NCBI GenBank assembly: GCA_003133345.1
Contig: PKXB01000163.1
Span: forward strand, 15,117 to 34,187
Source: Hyphomicrobiales bacterium
GTDB lineage: Bacteria > Pseudomonadota > Alphaproteobacteria > Rhizobiales > Xanthobacteraceae
Length of the DNA stretch: 19,071 nt
Reading direction: 5' to 3'
Positions 1 to 6,723 of this stretch are shown here, piece after piece (within the stretch, counting starts at the first letter, position 1; every line of letters begins with the position of its first letter). The notes beneath the pieces are model-generated. The model did not search any database and was not told the origin of the DNA. It saw nothing but the letters and a program-made list of their open reading frames with translations. The position numbers and the translations under genes are program-made.

Positions 1-218
1 CGGAACCATTCGCGCTCGCTGTCGCTGACAAAGCCGAACAGCTTGATCTGGTCCTCGCGCACGTAAGTCTCGATCGACAGCGTGGCGGCTTCGCCCGTCG
101 CCGGCAGCGATTGCAACGTGCGCAGCGAGCAATGCACCTGGTAGCCGACGCCGCCGACGTCGAGGATGATGTAATCCGCGCCGTAGCTGTCGACGGTGCC
201 CCAAAGTTTTCCAATCAT
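1..218 (-). CDS. ruvA: Holliday junction branch migration protein RuvA, N-terminal part (cut by window edge)
   Basis: RuvA is the DNA-binding tetramer that holds a four-way Holliday junction open and loads the RuvB helicase on it during recombinational repair. Only the first 72 residues lie in the window. They read [17 protein letters not shown] at the start, then a GVGYQVHC stretch, then [15 protein letters not shown] and SEREWF, which is the family's N-terminal OB-fold domain almost word for word. The helix-hairpin-helix and RuvB-contact domains lie off the left edge. The ATG at 218 overlaps the TGA of a six-codon ORF (235-215), which itself overlaps the ruvC stop, so translation is probably coupled to ruvC. 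The identification is firm. Confidence 0.96.
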   Translation of the reverse strand, partial: MIGKLWGTVDSYGADYIILDVGGVGYQVHCSLRTLQSLPATGEAATLSIETYVREDQIKLFGFVSDSEREWF

Positions 219-235
219 ATGCGCTTGCCGATCAT
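215..235 (-). other. Six-codon relay ORF (MIGKRI) bridging ruvC and ruvA
   Basis: The sequence reads ATG ATC GGC AAG CGC ATA TGA on the minus strand. Its ATG shares ATGA with the ruvC stop and its TGA shares ATGA with the ruvA start. The first four residues, MIGK, repeat those of RuvA in another frame, and the DNA is a near-duplicate of the first 17 bases of ruvA. This is seen directly. A role in coupling ruvC to ruvA translation is inference; it could also be a neutral relic of a local duplication. Confidence 0.45.
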
Positions 236-741
236 GACGCCGCCGCCCTCAGCACCGCGCTGGTCCGGTGATGCGCATGACACACGGCGATCGCCAGCGC
301 GTCGGCGGCATCCTCGCTCTGCGGATCGGCTTTCGGCAGCAGCACGCCGATCATCATACGGATCTGCGTCTTTTCGGCATGGCCAGAGCCGACGATTGAT
401 TTCTTCACCAGATTGGGCGCGTATTCCGCCACCGGCAGCCCGGCTCTGGCCGGCACCAGCATGGCGATGCCGCGCGCCTGGCCGAGCTTGAGCGTCGCCA
501 CCGCATTGGCGTTGACGAAGGTCGCCTCCACCGCCGCCTCGTGCGGGCGGTATTGCTCGATCACCCGGCAAAGCCCGTCATGAATGACCACCAGCCGGGC
601 GCCGAGCGCGGCCCGCTCGCTGGTCTCGACCGATCCGCAGGCCACGTAGATCAGCCGGTTGCCGTCAGCCTCGACCAGGCCCCAGCCGGTACGGCGGAGC
701 CCGGGATCGATGCCGAGAATGCGAATCGGATGCCCGACCAT
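232..741 (-). CDS. ruvC: Crossover junction endodeoxyribonuclease RuvC
   Basis: RuvC is the Mg-dependent resolvase that nicks Holliday junctions symmetrically after RuvAB branch migration. The 169-residue product matches the usual length of about 170. The RNase H-like fold is shown by [15 protein letters not shown] at the start and by the expected acidic residues D12 (IDPG), E72 (VEATF), D144 and D147 ([10 protein letters not shown]). A longer reading begins at 810, but its extra residues have no family support, and the ATG at 741 puts RILGIDPG where RuvC proteins have it. The Shine-Dalgarno match is weak. The gene lies directly upstream of ruvA and runs divergently from the TauE-like gene across about 118 bases. 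Confidence 0.96.
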   Translation of the reverse strand: MVGHPIRILGIDPGLRRTGWGLVEADGNRLIYVACGSVETSERAALGARLVVIHDGLCRVIEQYRPHEAAVEATFVNANAVATLKLGQARGIAMLVPARAGLPVAEYAPNLVKKSIVGSGHAEKTQIRMMIGVLLPKADPQSEDAADALAIAVCHAHHRTSAVLRAAAS

Positions 742-859
742 GGCCCGTTGATAGCCCCAAGTCTGCCTTCCGACCAGAAGCCGACCGTTCGGACAGAACG
801 GGTCACCCAAAGGCCCCCAGGACTGCTAATGAACCCTGGCCCGCCAAAGCCACGCCCCC

Positions 860-1636
860 ATGATCGATCCGCAAACGCTTTCATTGTTCCAGGACGCCGT
901 CGCCGACCCGCGGTTCCCCATCGCTATCGGCATTGCCGCTCTGTCCGGCCTGGTGCGCGGATTTTCCGGCTTCGGCTCGGCGCTGATCTACATGCCGCTG
1001 ATCGCGGCGGTGTACAGCCCGCGCCTGGCCGCGCTGACGCTGCTGCTGATCGACACGATTTGCAGCCTGCCGTTCGCCCTGCACGCCATGCCGCAGTGCA
1101 ATTGGCGCGAAGTGACCCCGGTTACGATCGGCGGCGTCGTGACGCTGCCGATCGGCGTGCTGGCGCTGCTGTGGGTCGATCCGCTGAGCTTGCGCTGGTT
1201 CATCGCGGGTTTGGTGCTGGCCGCGCTGGTGGCGCTGGCCGCCGGCTGGCGCTATCACGGCCGCCCGACGCTCGCCGCCTCGTTCGGCGTCGGCGCGCTC
1301 GCCGGCTTTGGCGGCGGCGCCGTGCAGATCGGCGCCCCGCCTTTGCTGGTGTTCTGGCTGGGCGGAACCAACAATGCGGTGACGGTGCGCGCCAACATCA
1401 TGGTCTATTTCATCATGCAGGGCGCGCTGTCGATGGTCATGTATTTCTTCAGCGGCTTGTTCAGCGTGCAGGCGATCGTTTTGTCCTTGCTGCTGGGATT
1501 GCCGTTCGCGGTCGCCATGGCCGGCGGCGCGTATTGGTTTCACGGCTCCAGCGACGCGCTCTACCGCCGCGCCGCCTATCTGATCATCGCCTTGGCGGCA
1601 CTGGTGAGCCTGCCGGTATTCGACGCGCTGAGGTGA
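860..1636 (+). CDS. TauE/SafE family membrane transporter (putative sulfite/organic anion exporter)
   Basis: The product is a 258-residue, very hydrophobic inner-membrane protein with about eight predicted membrane spans and short loops. Near the N-terminus it carries GLVRGFSGFGSALIYMPL, the glycine-rich motif of the TauE/SafE family, and in the second half GALAGFGGGAVQIGAPPLL, the matching half-repeat. Family members export sulfite, sulfoacetate or other small anions, but the substrate cannot be read from the sequence. The ATG at 860 starts directly before the first hydrophobic segment, although the upstream ribosome-binding site is poor. The EamA-type gene follows 10 bases downstream, suggesting a two-gene unit. 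This pair lies on the strand opposite to yebC and ruvC. Confidence 0.88.
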   Translation: MIDPQTLSLFQDAVADPRFPIAIGIAALSGLVRGFSGFGSALIYMPLIAAVYSPRLAALTLLLIDTICSLPFALHAMPQCNWREVTPVTIGGVVTLPIGVLALLWVDPLSLRWFIAGLVLAALVALAAGWRYHGRPTLAASFGVGALAGFGGGAVQIGAPPLLVFWLGGTNNAVTVRANIMVYFIMQGALSMVMYFFSGLFSVQAIVLSLLLGLPFAVAMAGGAYWFHGSSDALYRRAAYLIIALAALVSLPVFDALR

Positions 1637-1646
1637 GTGAAATCGC

Positions 1647-2495
1647 ATGACACCCGGTCTCGGCTTCGCGCTCGGCGCCATGCTCTGCTTCGGTGTCGGC
1701 GATCTCATCTACAAACGCGCGGCGGCGGCCGGCATCGAGGCCAGCCAGTTCGTCATGCTGCAGGCCTGGGTGTTCTGTCCCGGCATCACACTCTATGCCT
1801 GGCTCACCGGCACGCTCGATCCGCACTTGTCGGCGCTGTGGGGTTCGCTGGCCGGATTGTTCGCGCTCATTGCCTTCACCAATTTCGCCCGCAGCCTGCA
1901 GGAGGGCGCGGTGAGCACCAATGCGCCGATCTTCCGGCTGAACTTCACGATCACCGCCGCCCTGGCGATCGTGCTGCTGGGTGAGACGCTAACGATGACG
2001 AAGCTCGCGGCGCTCGTCTGCGCGCTCGGCGGGGTGTGGCTGCTGCTCGCCGAGCCGGGCGCGAGGCGAGGCCGTCCAAATTTAAGTTCATTAACCCACG
2101 TGCTGATCGCAACCGTCGCGATGGGTCTCGCCAACTTGTTCTACAAGGTCGGCCTGCAACAAGGCGCGCTGCCGGAAACCATGGTCGCGGCGCAGGCCTG
2201 GGCGTTCTGCTCGACGGCGACGCTGTTCGGATGCCTGCGCGAGCGACACTTTCGCCTTACCCCCGGAGCCTGGCGGTATTCCACGCTCGCCGCCGTCGCG
2301 CTGGCGGTCGCCTTCGTGCTGCTGATGCACGGGCTGGCGCGTGGCCCGGCCAGCGTGCTGGTGCCGGTGGCGCAAATGAGCTTCGTGTTCACCGCGCTGC
2401 TGGGCGCAGCGATGTTTCGCGAAACTCTGGATTTGAGAAAACGCGCCGGTCTGTTGGTGGCCGGCGCCGCGCTCGCGCTGTTCGCCGTGAGTTAG
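1647..2495 (+). CDS. EamA/DMT family transporter
   Basis: This is a 282-residue inner-membrane protein of the drug/metabolite transporter superfamily, with about ten membrane segments arranged as two similar halves. The half-repeat is visible as AMLCFGVGDLIYKRAAAAG in the first half and VAMGLANLFYKVGLQQG in the second, each followed by an ..QAWVFC / ..QAWAFC segment. Such proteins export or import amino acids, nucleobases or other metabolites; the substrate is unknown here. The gene starts 10 bases after the TauE-like stop and is probably cotranscribed with it. The linker between the halves is AT-rich and holds two TTA leucine codons (2082-2084 and 2091-2093), unusual in such GC-rich DNA. It ends convergently to yebC across a palindromic repeat. 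Confidence 0.88.
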   Translation: MTPGLGFALGAMLCFGVGDLIYKRAAAAGIEASQFVMLQAWVFCPGITLYAWLTGTLDPHLSALWGSLAGLFALIAFTNFARSLQEGAVSTNAPIFRLNFTITAALAIVLLGETLTMTKLAALVCALGGVWLLLAEPGARRGRPNLSSLTHVLIATVAMGLANLFYKVGLQQGALPETMVAAQAWAFCSTATLFGCLRERHFRLTPGAWRYSTLAAVALAVAFVLLMHGLARGPASVLVPVAQMSFVFTALLGAAMFRETLDLRKRAGLLVAGAALALFAVS

Positions 2496-2515
2496 AGTCT
2501 GATCAGCATATTTTC

Positions 2516-2593
2516 TTGCGCATGATCTTATCCGAAAACAGGTTCCCACCATCGGATCAAGTCCGAAGGCATGCTTTTCGGGATCATGCGCTA
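2516..2593. repeat. Rhizobiales-type palindromic repeat, copy 1 (long variant)
   Basis: The outer arms TTGCGCATGATC and GATCATGCGC enclose an inner TCCGAAAAC...TTTTCGG stem. It is the same element as at 3435 and 7570, but with about 25 extra bases (near 2548-2572) between the TTCCCAC core and the TTTTCGG arm. On the minus strand the element begins with the yebC stop codon (TAG followed by CGCATGATC). It separates the convergent 3' ends of the EamA gene and yebC, where the hairpin could stabilise mRNA ends or help terminate transcription. Confidence 0.85.
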
Positions 2594-3337
2594 CGCGCTC
2601 ATCTTCGCCACCAGCGCGTCGGACACTTCGAAATTCGCGTAGACATTCTGCACGTCTTCATTGTCGTCGAGCAACTCGATCAGCTTTAGCATCTTCTCGC
2701 CGGCCTCGTCATCGAGTGCCACGGTGTTCTGCGGCTTCCACAGCAGCGCGGCTTTGCGCGGCTCGCCGAATTTCACTTCCAGCGCTTTCGCCACCTCGCG
2801 CAAGCTTTCCGGCGTGGTGAAGATCTGATGGCCGTCCTCGTTCGACGCCACGTCCTCGGCGCCGGCTTCGATCGCGGCGTCCAGCATGGCATCAGCGCTG
2901 GCGGCCTTGGCGTCGAACTCGACCACGCCGACATGATTGAACATGAACGACACCGCGCCGGTCGTGGCCAAATTGCCGCCGTTCTTGGTGAAAGTGGCGC
3001 GCACCTCGCCGGCGGTACGGTTGTGATTGTCGGTGAGCGCCTCGACGATCACCGCGACGCCGCCCGGCCCGTAACCCTCGTAGCGGATTTCGTCATAGCT
3101 TTCGGCGTCGTTGCCGGACGCCTTTTTGATGGCGCGCTCGATATTGTCCTTCGGCATGTTCTCTGCGCGGGCGGCCAGGATGGCGGCGCGCAGGCGCGGA
3201 TTGAACGCCGGGTCGGGCATCCCGATCTTGGCCGACACCGTGATCTCGCGCGCCAGCTTGCCGAACAGCTTGGAGCGCACCTTATCCTGGCGCCCCTTGC
3301 GGTGCATGATGTTCTTGAATTGGGAATGACCAGCCAT
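2591..3337 (-). CDS. yebC: YebC/PmpR family protein (translation factor / transcriptional regulator)
   Basis: The product has 248 residues, the standard length of the TACO1/YebC family. Hallmarks are the start [18 protein letters not shown], then [16 protein letters not shown], then [19 protein letters not shown], and VGVVEFD further on. Family members have been described as DNA-binding regulators (PmpR) and, more recently, as ribosome-associated factors that relieve stalling on proline-rich stretches. Which role applies here cannot be told from sequence. yebC adjoins ruvC in many proteobacteria; here two opposite-strand transporter genes lie between them. The ATG at 3337 is fixed by the invariant MAGHS start. 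The upstream 3390-3416 stretch is AT-rich and may hold its promoter, but no clear -35/-10 pair could be assigned. Confidence 0.95.
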   Translation of the reverse strand: MAGHSQFKNIMHRKGRQDKVRSKLFGKLAREITVSAKIGMPDPAFNPRLRAAILAARAENMPKDNIERAIKKASGNDAESYDEIRYEGYGPGGVAVIVEALTDNHNRTAGEVRATFTKNGGNLATTGAVSFMFNHVGVVEFDAKAASADAMLDAAIEAGAEDVASNEDGHQIFTTPESLREVAKALEVKFGEPRKAALLWKPQNTVALDDEAGEKMLKLIELLDDNEDVQNVYANFEVSDALVAKMSA

Positions 3338-3434
3338 GACTCGAACTGCAATGAGGTTGATGCCGGCGGGGTTATAGGCTGGGCGCGCGGGAAAATAAAT
3401 ATCAGATAATCGGTAGCGACCCTAACATTTTTGC

Positions 3435-3486
3435 TTGCGCATGATCTTATCCGAAAGCCGGTTCCCACTTTTCGGGATCATGCGCT
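3435..3486. repeat. Rhizobiales-type palindromic repeat, copy 2
   Basis: This is a 52-base element with 10-base outer arms (GCGCATGATC / GATCATGCGC) and an inner stem TCCGAAA...TTTTCGG around GCCGGTTCCCAC. It differs from copy 3 at two positions. The last codons and TGA stop of the pyruvyl transferase-like gene (...AGC GCA TGA) lie inside its right arm. It sits upstream of yebC and downstream of that gene, so it may act as a transcript-end hairpin. Confidence 0.88.
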
Positions 3487-4785
3487 GGCCACCGCCACAT
3501 TGCGCAGGATGGCGTCGATCCGCTCGGCGACACGTGCCACGTTGCGGTGGACGCGCGCCTTGTAGCGCCGGACCGCGTCGCGATCGACCATAAAGAACTG
3601 TTTTTCCGGATAGCTGCGGCCGAAAATATCGATCAGCATACTGCGGAATTCGCCCGAAACGATGCCCGGCATCTGCTCCGACGGCTGCTCGGCATAGGCG
3701 GCGCGCTCGGCCGACGTGAGCGCGCAGAGCAGCGGATGCAGGCGCGCCGAATAGACTTGTCTGTGGCACTGGATGACCTGGATGGCGCGGTCGAGCGCGT
3801 GGTCCGGCCGGATCTCGTCGACGATCTGCAAAGGTTCGTCCAAGGTGGACGTGTTCATCGGAAACTGGTCGATCAGCCAGTCGCCCAGATGCGTCACATT
3901 GCTGCGGCCGTGCCCATACATCAGCACGTCGTCCTCGTAGCGCGCGAACCAGGTATCGAGCCGCTCGACCAGCCGCTCGAGGCCCACGCGCGGGATCAAC
4001 TCGCGGTATTGCGTGCCGAAAATTCCGATGGCCGCCTTGCCGCGGGAAATGATGTCGAGCACATCGTCGCCGAGCAGCGGCTGGAACATGCCGCCGCCAG
4101 TGCCGAACACCACTAGGTCGTATTTGTCGCGCGCCTCATTGAGCGTGCCGAAGCTTAAATGATGCACCTCTGCCTCACCCGGCAGCAGCGCGTTGATCGT
4201 CTGATAGCCGAGCCGGCCGCCGAACGTGCCGATGTCGCCATCGGAGATCACCGCGACGCTGCAAGCCACGACCGGCTTGAGCCGCTCGGTCGGCGTTAGC
4301 CGCATCAGCACCTGGCCGGCGTCGATCGGCGCGCTGCACTCGATGCGGAAGCCGTAGCGATCGAACAACAGCGCGAGATCGTAGAAGCTCAACGCGTTGG
4401 CGAAGCCGGCGCGGTCGCCGCCCCCGGCCAGATCGGTCGCACGATAGCTCAGGATCACGTCCTGCTTGCAGAAGCGCAGATGGGTGAACAGGTTCTCCAC
4501 GTCGGCGATGCGTTCGAGCGCGCCGAGCATAACAATGATGTCGGAATGGGCGGCGGCCTGGGTCGGGAAGTCGCCGGCGTTGAAATCGTTGACGATGCCC
4601 TGATAGTTGCAGCCGCTCGGCAGCAAGCGTTGCAGCGTCGTCGCACCGCTGAGATCGAGCACGCGCGAGCCGGCCGGGATGAATTGGGCGGCGAGTTCCG
4701 CCCGCGCGTCGGTCGCGAGCGTGACGCCCGGCGCGAAGTCAGGTGTGGTCTCCAGCGCCAGATTGCGATTGACGTTTAAGGTCAT
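3478..4785 (-). CDS. Polysaccharide pyruvyl transferase-like protein with N-terminal methyltransferase-like region
   Basis: The product is a soluble protein of 435 residues. Residues about 30-150 resemble a class I SAM-dependent methyltransferase Rossmann core: SRVLDLSGATTLQRLLP in the nucleotide-binding loop position, then NDFNAGDFP and DIIVMLGALERI, like the usual strand 4. The cofactor glycine motif is poor. Residues about 175-410 resemble the polysaccharide pyruvyl transferase family: VISDGDIGTFGGRLGYQTIN, VFGTGGGMFQPLLGDDVLD, and SARLHPLLCAL, matching the conserved (S)xRLH motif. Such enzymes add ketal pyruvate to exopolysaccharides or wall glycans; here donor and acceptor are unknown. 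The ATG at 4785 was chosen over an upstream ATG (4824), whose 13 extra residues look non-coding. The stop codon lies inside a palindromic repeat. The family call is moderate. Confidence 0.62.
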   Translation of the reverse strand: MTLNVNRNLALETTPDFAPGVTLATDARAELAAQFIPAGSRVLDLSGATTLQRLLPSGCNYQGIVNDFNAGDFPTQAAAHSDIIVMLGALERIADVENLFTHLRFCKQDVILSYRATDLAGGGDRAGFANALSFYDLALLFDRYGFRIECSAPIDAGQVLMRLTPTERLKPVVACSVAVISDGDIGTFGGRLGYQTINALLPGEAEVHHLSFGTLNEARDKYDLVVFGTGGGMFQPLLGDDVLDIISRGKAAIGIFGTQYRELIPRVGLERLVERLDTWFARYEDDVLMYGHGRSNVTHLGDWLIDQFPMNTSTLDEPLQIVDEIRPDHALDRAIQVIQCHRQVYSARLHPLLCALTSAERAAYAEQPSEQMPGIVSGEFRSMLIDIFGRSYPEKQFFMVDRDAVRRYKARVHRNVARVAERIDAILRNVAVASA

Positions 4786-4879
4786 TCCCGCCGTGCCGAG
4801 TCGCGATGCCGGACATGGGCACAAACCGGCGAATCACCACAGCTAAAGAATCACCGCGGCGAGTCGCGGTCAACTAATC

Positions 4880-4914
4880 CTTTCCATCCCCCCCGAAAGC
4901 GCGGGGAGGGAAAG
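4880..4914 (-). terminator. Possible stem-loop terminator after the YmdB-like gene
   Basis: On the minus strand, just after the stop of the YmdB-like gene, CTTTCCCTCCCC pairs with GGGG...GGAAAG across a short GCGCTTTC loop. The stem is strong, but no run of T follows it, so it may be an mRNA-end hairpin rather than a classic intrinsic terminator. Confidence 0.4.
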
Positions 4915-4917
4915 AAG

Positions 4918-5739
4918 TCACTCCCAGAATTTCGGTCGCGCTTCTTCCAGGATGCCGCCGAGGCGGACGGCGCCGACCTTGCTGGCAAGCCCGCTGGCAT
5001 CGTCGGTTTCGACCGCGATGGCGCACAGCGTGGCCGGGCCGCTCGCCGGCTCGAATTTACCGCCCGGCACCTTGCGCAGGAAGCGGTTGAGCGGCTCGTC
5101 CTTGGTCATGCCAATGACCGATTCGAAATCCCCGGTCATGCCGACGTCCGACACGAAGGCGGTGCGCCCCGGCATGATGCGATGATCGGCGGTGGGACAA
5201 TGGGTATGGGTGCCGACCATCAGGCTGACCCGGCCGTCGACGAAATACCCCATCGACTGTTTCTCGCTGGTCGCCTCGCAATGCATGTCGAGCACGATGG
5301 CGTCGGCGCTGACTTTAAGCGCGCAGGCGGCAAGCTCGCGCTCGACCGCGGCGAACGGATCGTCGAGCGCGTCCATGAAGACGCGGCCCATGGCGTTGAT
5401 CACCAGCGCGTGCTTGCCGTTCTTGGTCTCGACCAGCGCGGCGCCGCGGCCGGGCGTGCCCTTGGGATAGTTGACCGGGCGGATGAGGCGCGGCGCGCGC
5501 TCGATGAACACCAGCGCCTCACGCTGATCCCAGGCGTGATTGCCGAGCGTGACTGCGTCGGCGCCGGCGTCGATCAGCTCGTTGTAGATGACTTCCGTGA
5601 TGCCGAAGCCCCCGGCCGAGTTCTCGCCATTGACCACGACCAGGTCGAGCTTCCATTCGGCGATCAGGCCCGGCAGCCGCGCATTGACGATGGTGCGCCC
5701 GGAGCGGCCGATCACGTCGCCGATGAAAAGAATGCGCAT
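4918..5739 (-). CDS. YmdB-like metallophosphoesterase (TIGR00282 family)
   Basis: The product of 273 residues has the binuclear metal site of the calcineurin-like phosphoesterase fold seen in B. subtilis YmdB: D8 (FIGDVIGRSG), E39-N40 (VVNGENSAGGFG), N67-H68 (GNHAWD), a later DMHCEATSEK and the closing GTHTHCPTADHRI. YmdB hydrolyses 2',3'-cyclic nucleotides and influences RNA turnover and multicellular behaviour in Bacillus; the substrate in this organism is not known. The ATG at 5739 gives the canonical MRILFIGD start; an in-frame ATG at 5754 would overlap the cyclo-ligase gene. Only four bases separate it from the cyclo-ligase stop, and GGAACC lies upstream as a ribosome-binding site, so the two genes form one operon. 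A hairpin follows the stop codon. Confidence 0.92.
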   Translation of the reverse strand: MRILFIGDVIGRSGRTIVNARLPGLIAEWKLDLVVVNGENSAGGFGITEVIYNELIDAGADAVTLGNHAWDQREALVFIERAPRLIRPVNYPKGTPGRGAALVETKNGKHALVINAMGRVFMDALDDPFAAVERELAACALKVSADAIVLDMHCEATSEKQSMGYFVDGRVSLMVGTHTHCPTADHRIMPGRTAFVSDVGMTGDFESVIGMTKDEPLNRFLRKVPGGKFEPASGPATLCAIAVETDDASGLASKVGAVRLGGILEEARPKFWE

Positions 5740-5743
5740 AACG

Positions 5744-6340
5744 TCAGGTTCCACGGAAATCGATGATCTCGCGCTCCGTTAGCACGAGATCGAGGCGCGC
5801 GTCGCGCTCCGTGGCGGGCACCTTGGGGATTTCCTGCGCCGCGAAAGCGATGCCGATGGCGATGACCTTCTTCTGCGCTCGCAGGGCGTTGATGGTCAGG
5901 TCGTAATAGCCGGCGCCGTAGCCGATGCGGTGGCCATGGCGGTCGAAGGCGGCGAGCGGAACGATGACAATGTCGGGCGCCACTTCCGGCGCGTCGGGCA
6001 TCGGCTCGCGGATGCCCCATTGGCCCGACGCCAGTGGCGCGCCGAATCTCCAGGCGCGCATGATCAGCGGGTACCCGCGCCCGGCGATGGCCGGCAGCGC
6101 GAGGCTGGCGCCGGCATCGGCGAGCTTGCGCAGCAGCGGGATGGGATTGATCTCCGACTTCGCCTTCATCGGCATGAAGCCGGAGACGATGGTGCCGGCC
6201 GCAACCGGTACCGGAAACGCGCGCTCTGCGATCGCCGCCGCCGCCGCAGCGCGCTCCGCTGCCGGCAATGCGTCGCGCCGCGCCATGGCTGTGGCGCGCA
6301 GCGCAGCTTTCGTCTGGTCGGGTTTGGTTACGTCGGACAT
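5744..6340 (-). CDS. ygfA: 5-formyltetrahydrofolate cyclo-ligase
   Basis: This enzyme uses ATP to turn 5-formyl-THF into 5,10-methenyl-THF, returning stored folate to the one-carbon pool. The 198-residue length is typical. Family motifs are the N-terminal KAALRATAMARRDAL, the substrate loop FMPMKAKSEINP, and the nucleotide-binding DRHGHRIGYGAGYYD. The reading frame is open up to 6532, but that extension translates the 6S RNA gene, so the ATG at 6340 (MSDVTKPDQTKAAL) was chosen. No good Shine-Dalgarno sequence lies before it; the start is only about nine bases from the proposed 3' end of the 6S RNA. A 6S RNA next to this gene is a long-known proteobacterial arrangement (ssrS-ygfA in E. coli), suggesting a shared transcript that is processed. 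Confidence 0.93.
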   Translation of the reverse strand: MSDVTKPDQTKAALRATAMARRDALPAAERAAAAAAIAERAFPVPVAAGTIVSGFMPMKAKSEINPIPLLRKLADAGASLALPAIAGRGYPLIMRAWRFGAPLASGQWGIREPMPDAPEVAPDIVIVPLAAFDRHGHRIGYGAGYYDLTINALRAQKKVIAIGIAFAAQEIPKVPATERDARLDLVLTEREIIDFRGT

Positions 6341-6348
6341 CAATATAA

Positions 6349-6508
6349 GTGCGGAGCCGCGAAGGCCGTCGGAGTGCGATCCCGGGAACCTACTGTTGTA
6401 GGTGGGCGCCATGTGACCGAGCCCACGAGCCCGGCCAGGGACAGCTCCCGATAGGATCGTAAGGCCCCGGGGAATTGTCTCCAGACGCGCCCCACAGCCC
6501 CGCCTGGG
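6349..6508 (-). ncRNA. ssrS: 6S RNA (regulator of RNA polymerase sigma-70 holoenzyme)
   Basis: The RNA is about 160 nt and folds into a long interrupted rod by eye. The terminal stem is GCGGGGCUG (6495-6503) with CGGCUCCGC (6351-6359), nine pairs including G-U. In the upper arm CGAUCC and CGGGA pair with UCCCG and GGAUCG. A CACCUAC-AACA-GUAGGU hairpin follows toward the 3' side. The size, the position directly before the cyclo-ligase gene and the zapA-side location match alphaproteobacterial 6S RNA, which mimics an open promoter and traps RNA polymerase in stationary phase. The ends are inferred from the terminal stem. TACATT near 6509-6514 could be a -10 element, but no convincing -35 was found. 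Confidence 0.8.
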
Positions 6509-6549
6509 GAATGTAGTGAGTCGCGAGGGCAAGCGCCACCACGCACTTC

Positions 6550-6713
6550 ACCTCTCCCATAGGGAGAGGTCGGCGAGCCATAAGCGCGTTTACGCGCGTC
6601 TTCGACGCGCTATGGCGAGCCGGGTGAGGGGTTATAGCCTCACGATACGCTCTAACCCCTCACCCGGCCGCCTTCACTGCGCTCGGCGGTCGACCTCTCT
6701 CTATGGGAGAGGT
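6550..6713. repeat. Compound palindromic intergenic element (~164 bp)
   Basis: The element is bounded by two small hairpins, ACCTCTCCCATAGGGAGAGGT (6550-6570, 21 bases) and its variant at 6693-6713. Inside lie a CCATA/TATGG stem built on GCGCG pairs (about 6577-6614) and a long arm pair at 6619-6637 / 6650-6668 (GCCGGGTGAGGGGTTA against TAACCCCTCACCCGGC). The layout is that of a dispersed, non-coding rhizobial intergenic repeat. It fills the space between the thioesterase gene and 6S RNA and could end or attenuate transcription entering the 6S gene. Confidence 0.85.
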
Positions 6714-6723
6714 AAGAAGGAAC

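Noticed and set aside
541..1650. Long plus-strand open frame (369 codons) across ruvC and the TauE-like gene
   Set aside because: It is antisense to ruvC and out of frame with the transporter. Its translation is arginine/alanine-rich without domain features, as expected for shadows in GC-rich DNA.
6341..6581. N-terminal extension of the cyclo-ligase and two small minus-strand frames
   Set aside because: The DNA folds as 6S RNA with a paired terminal stem, and the cyclo-ligase family homology begins at 6340.
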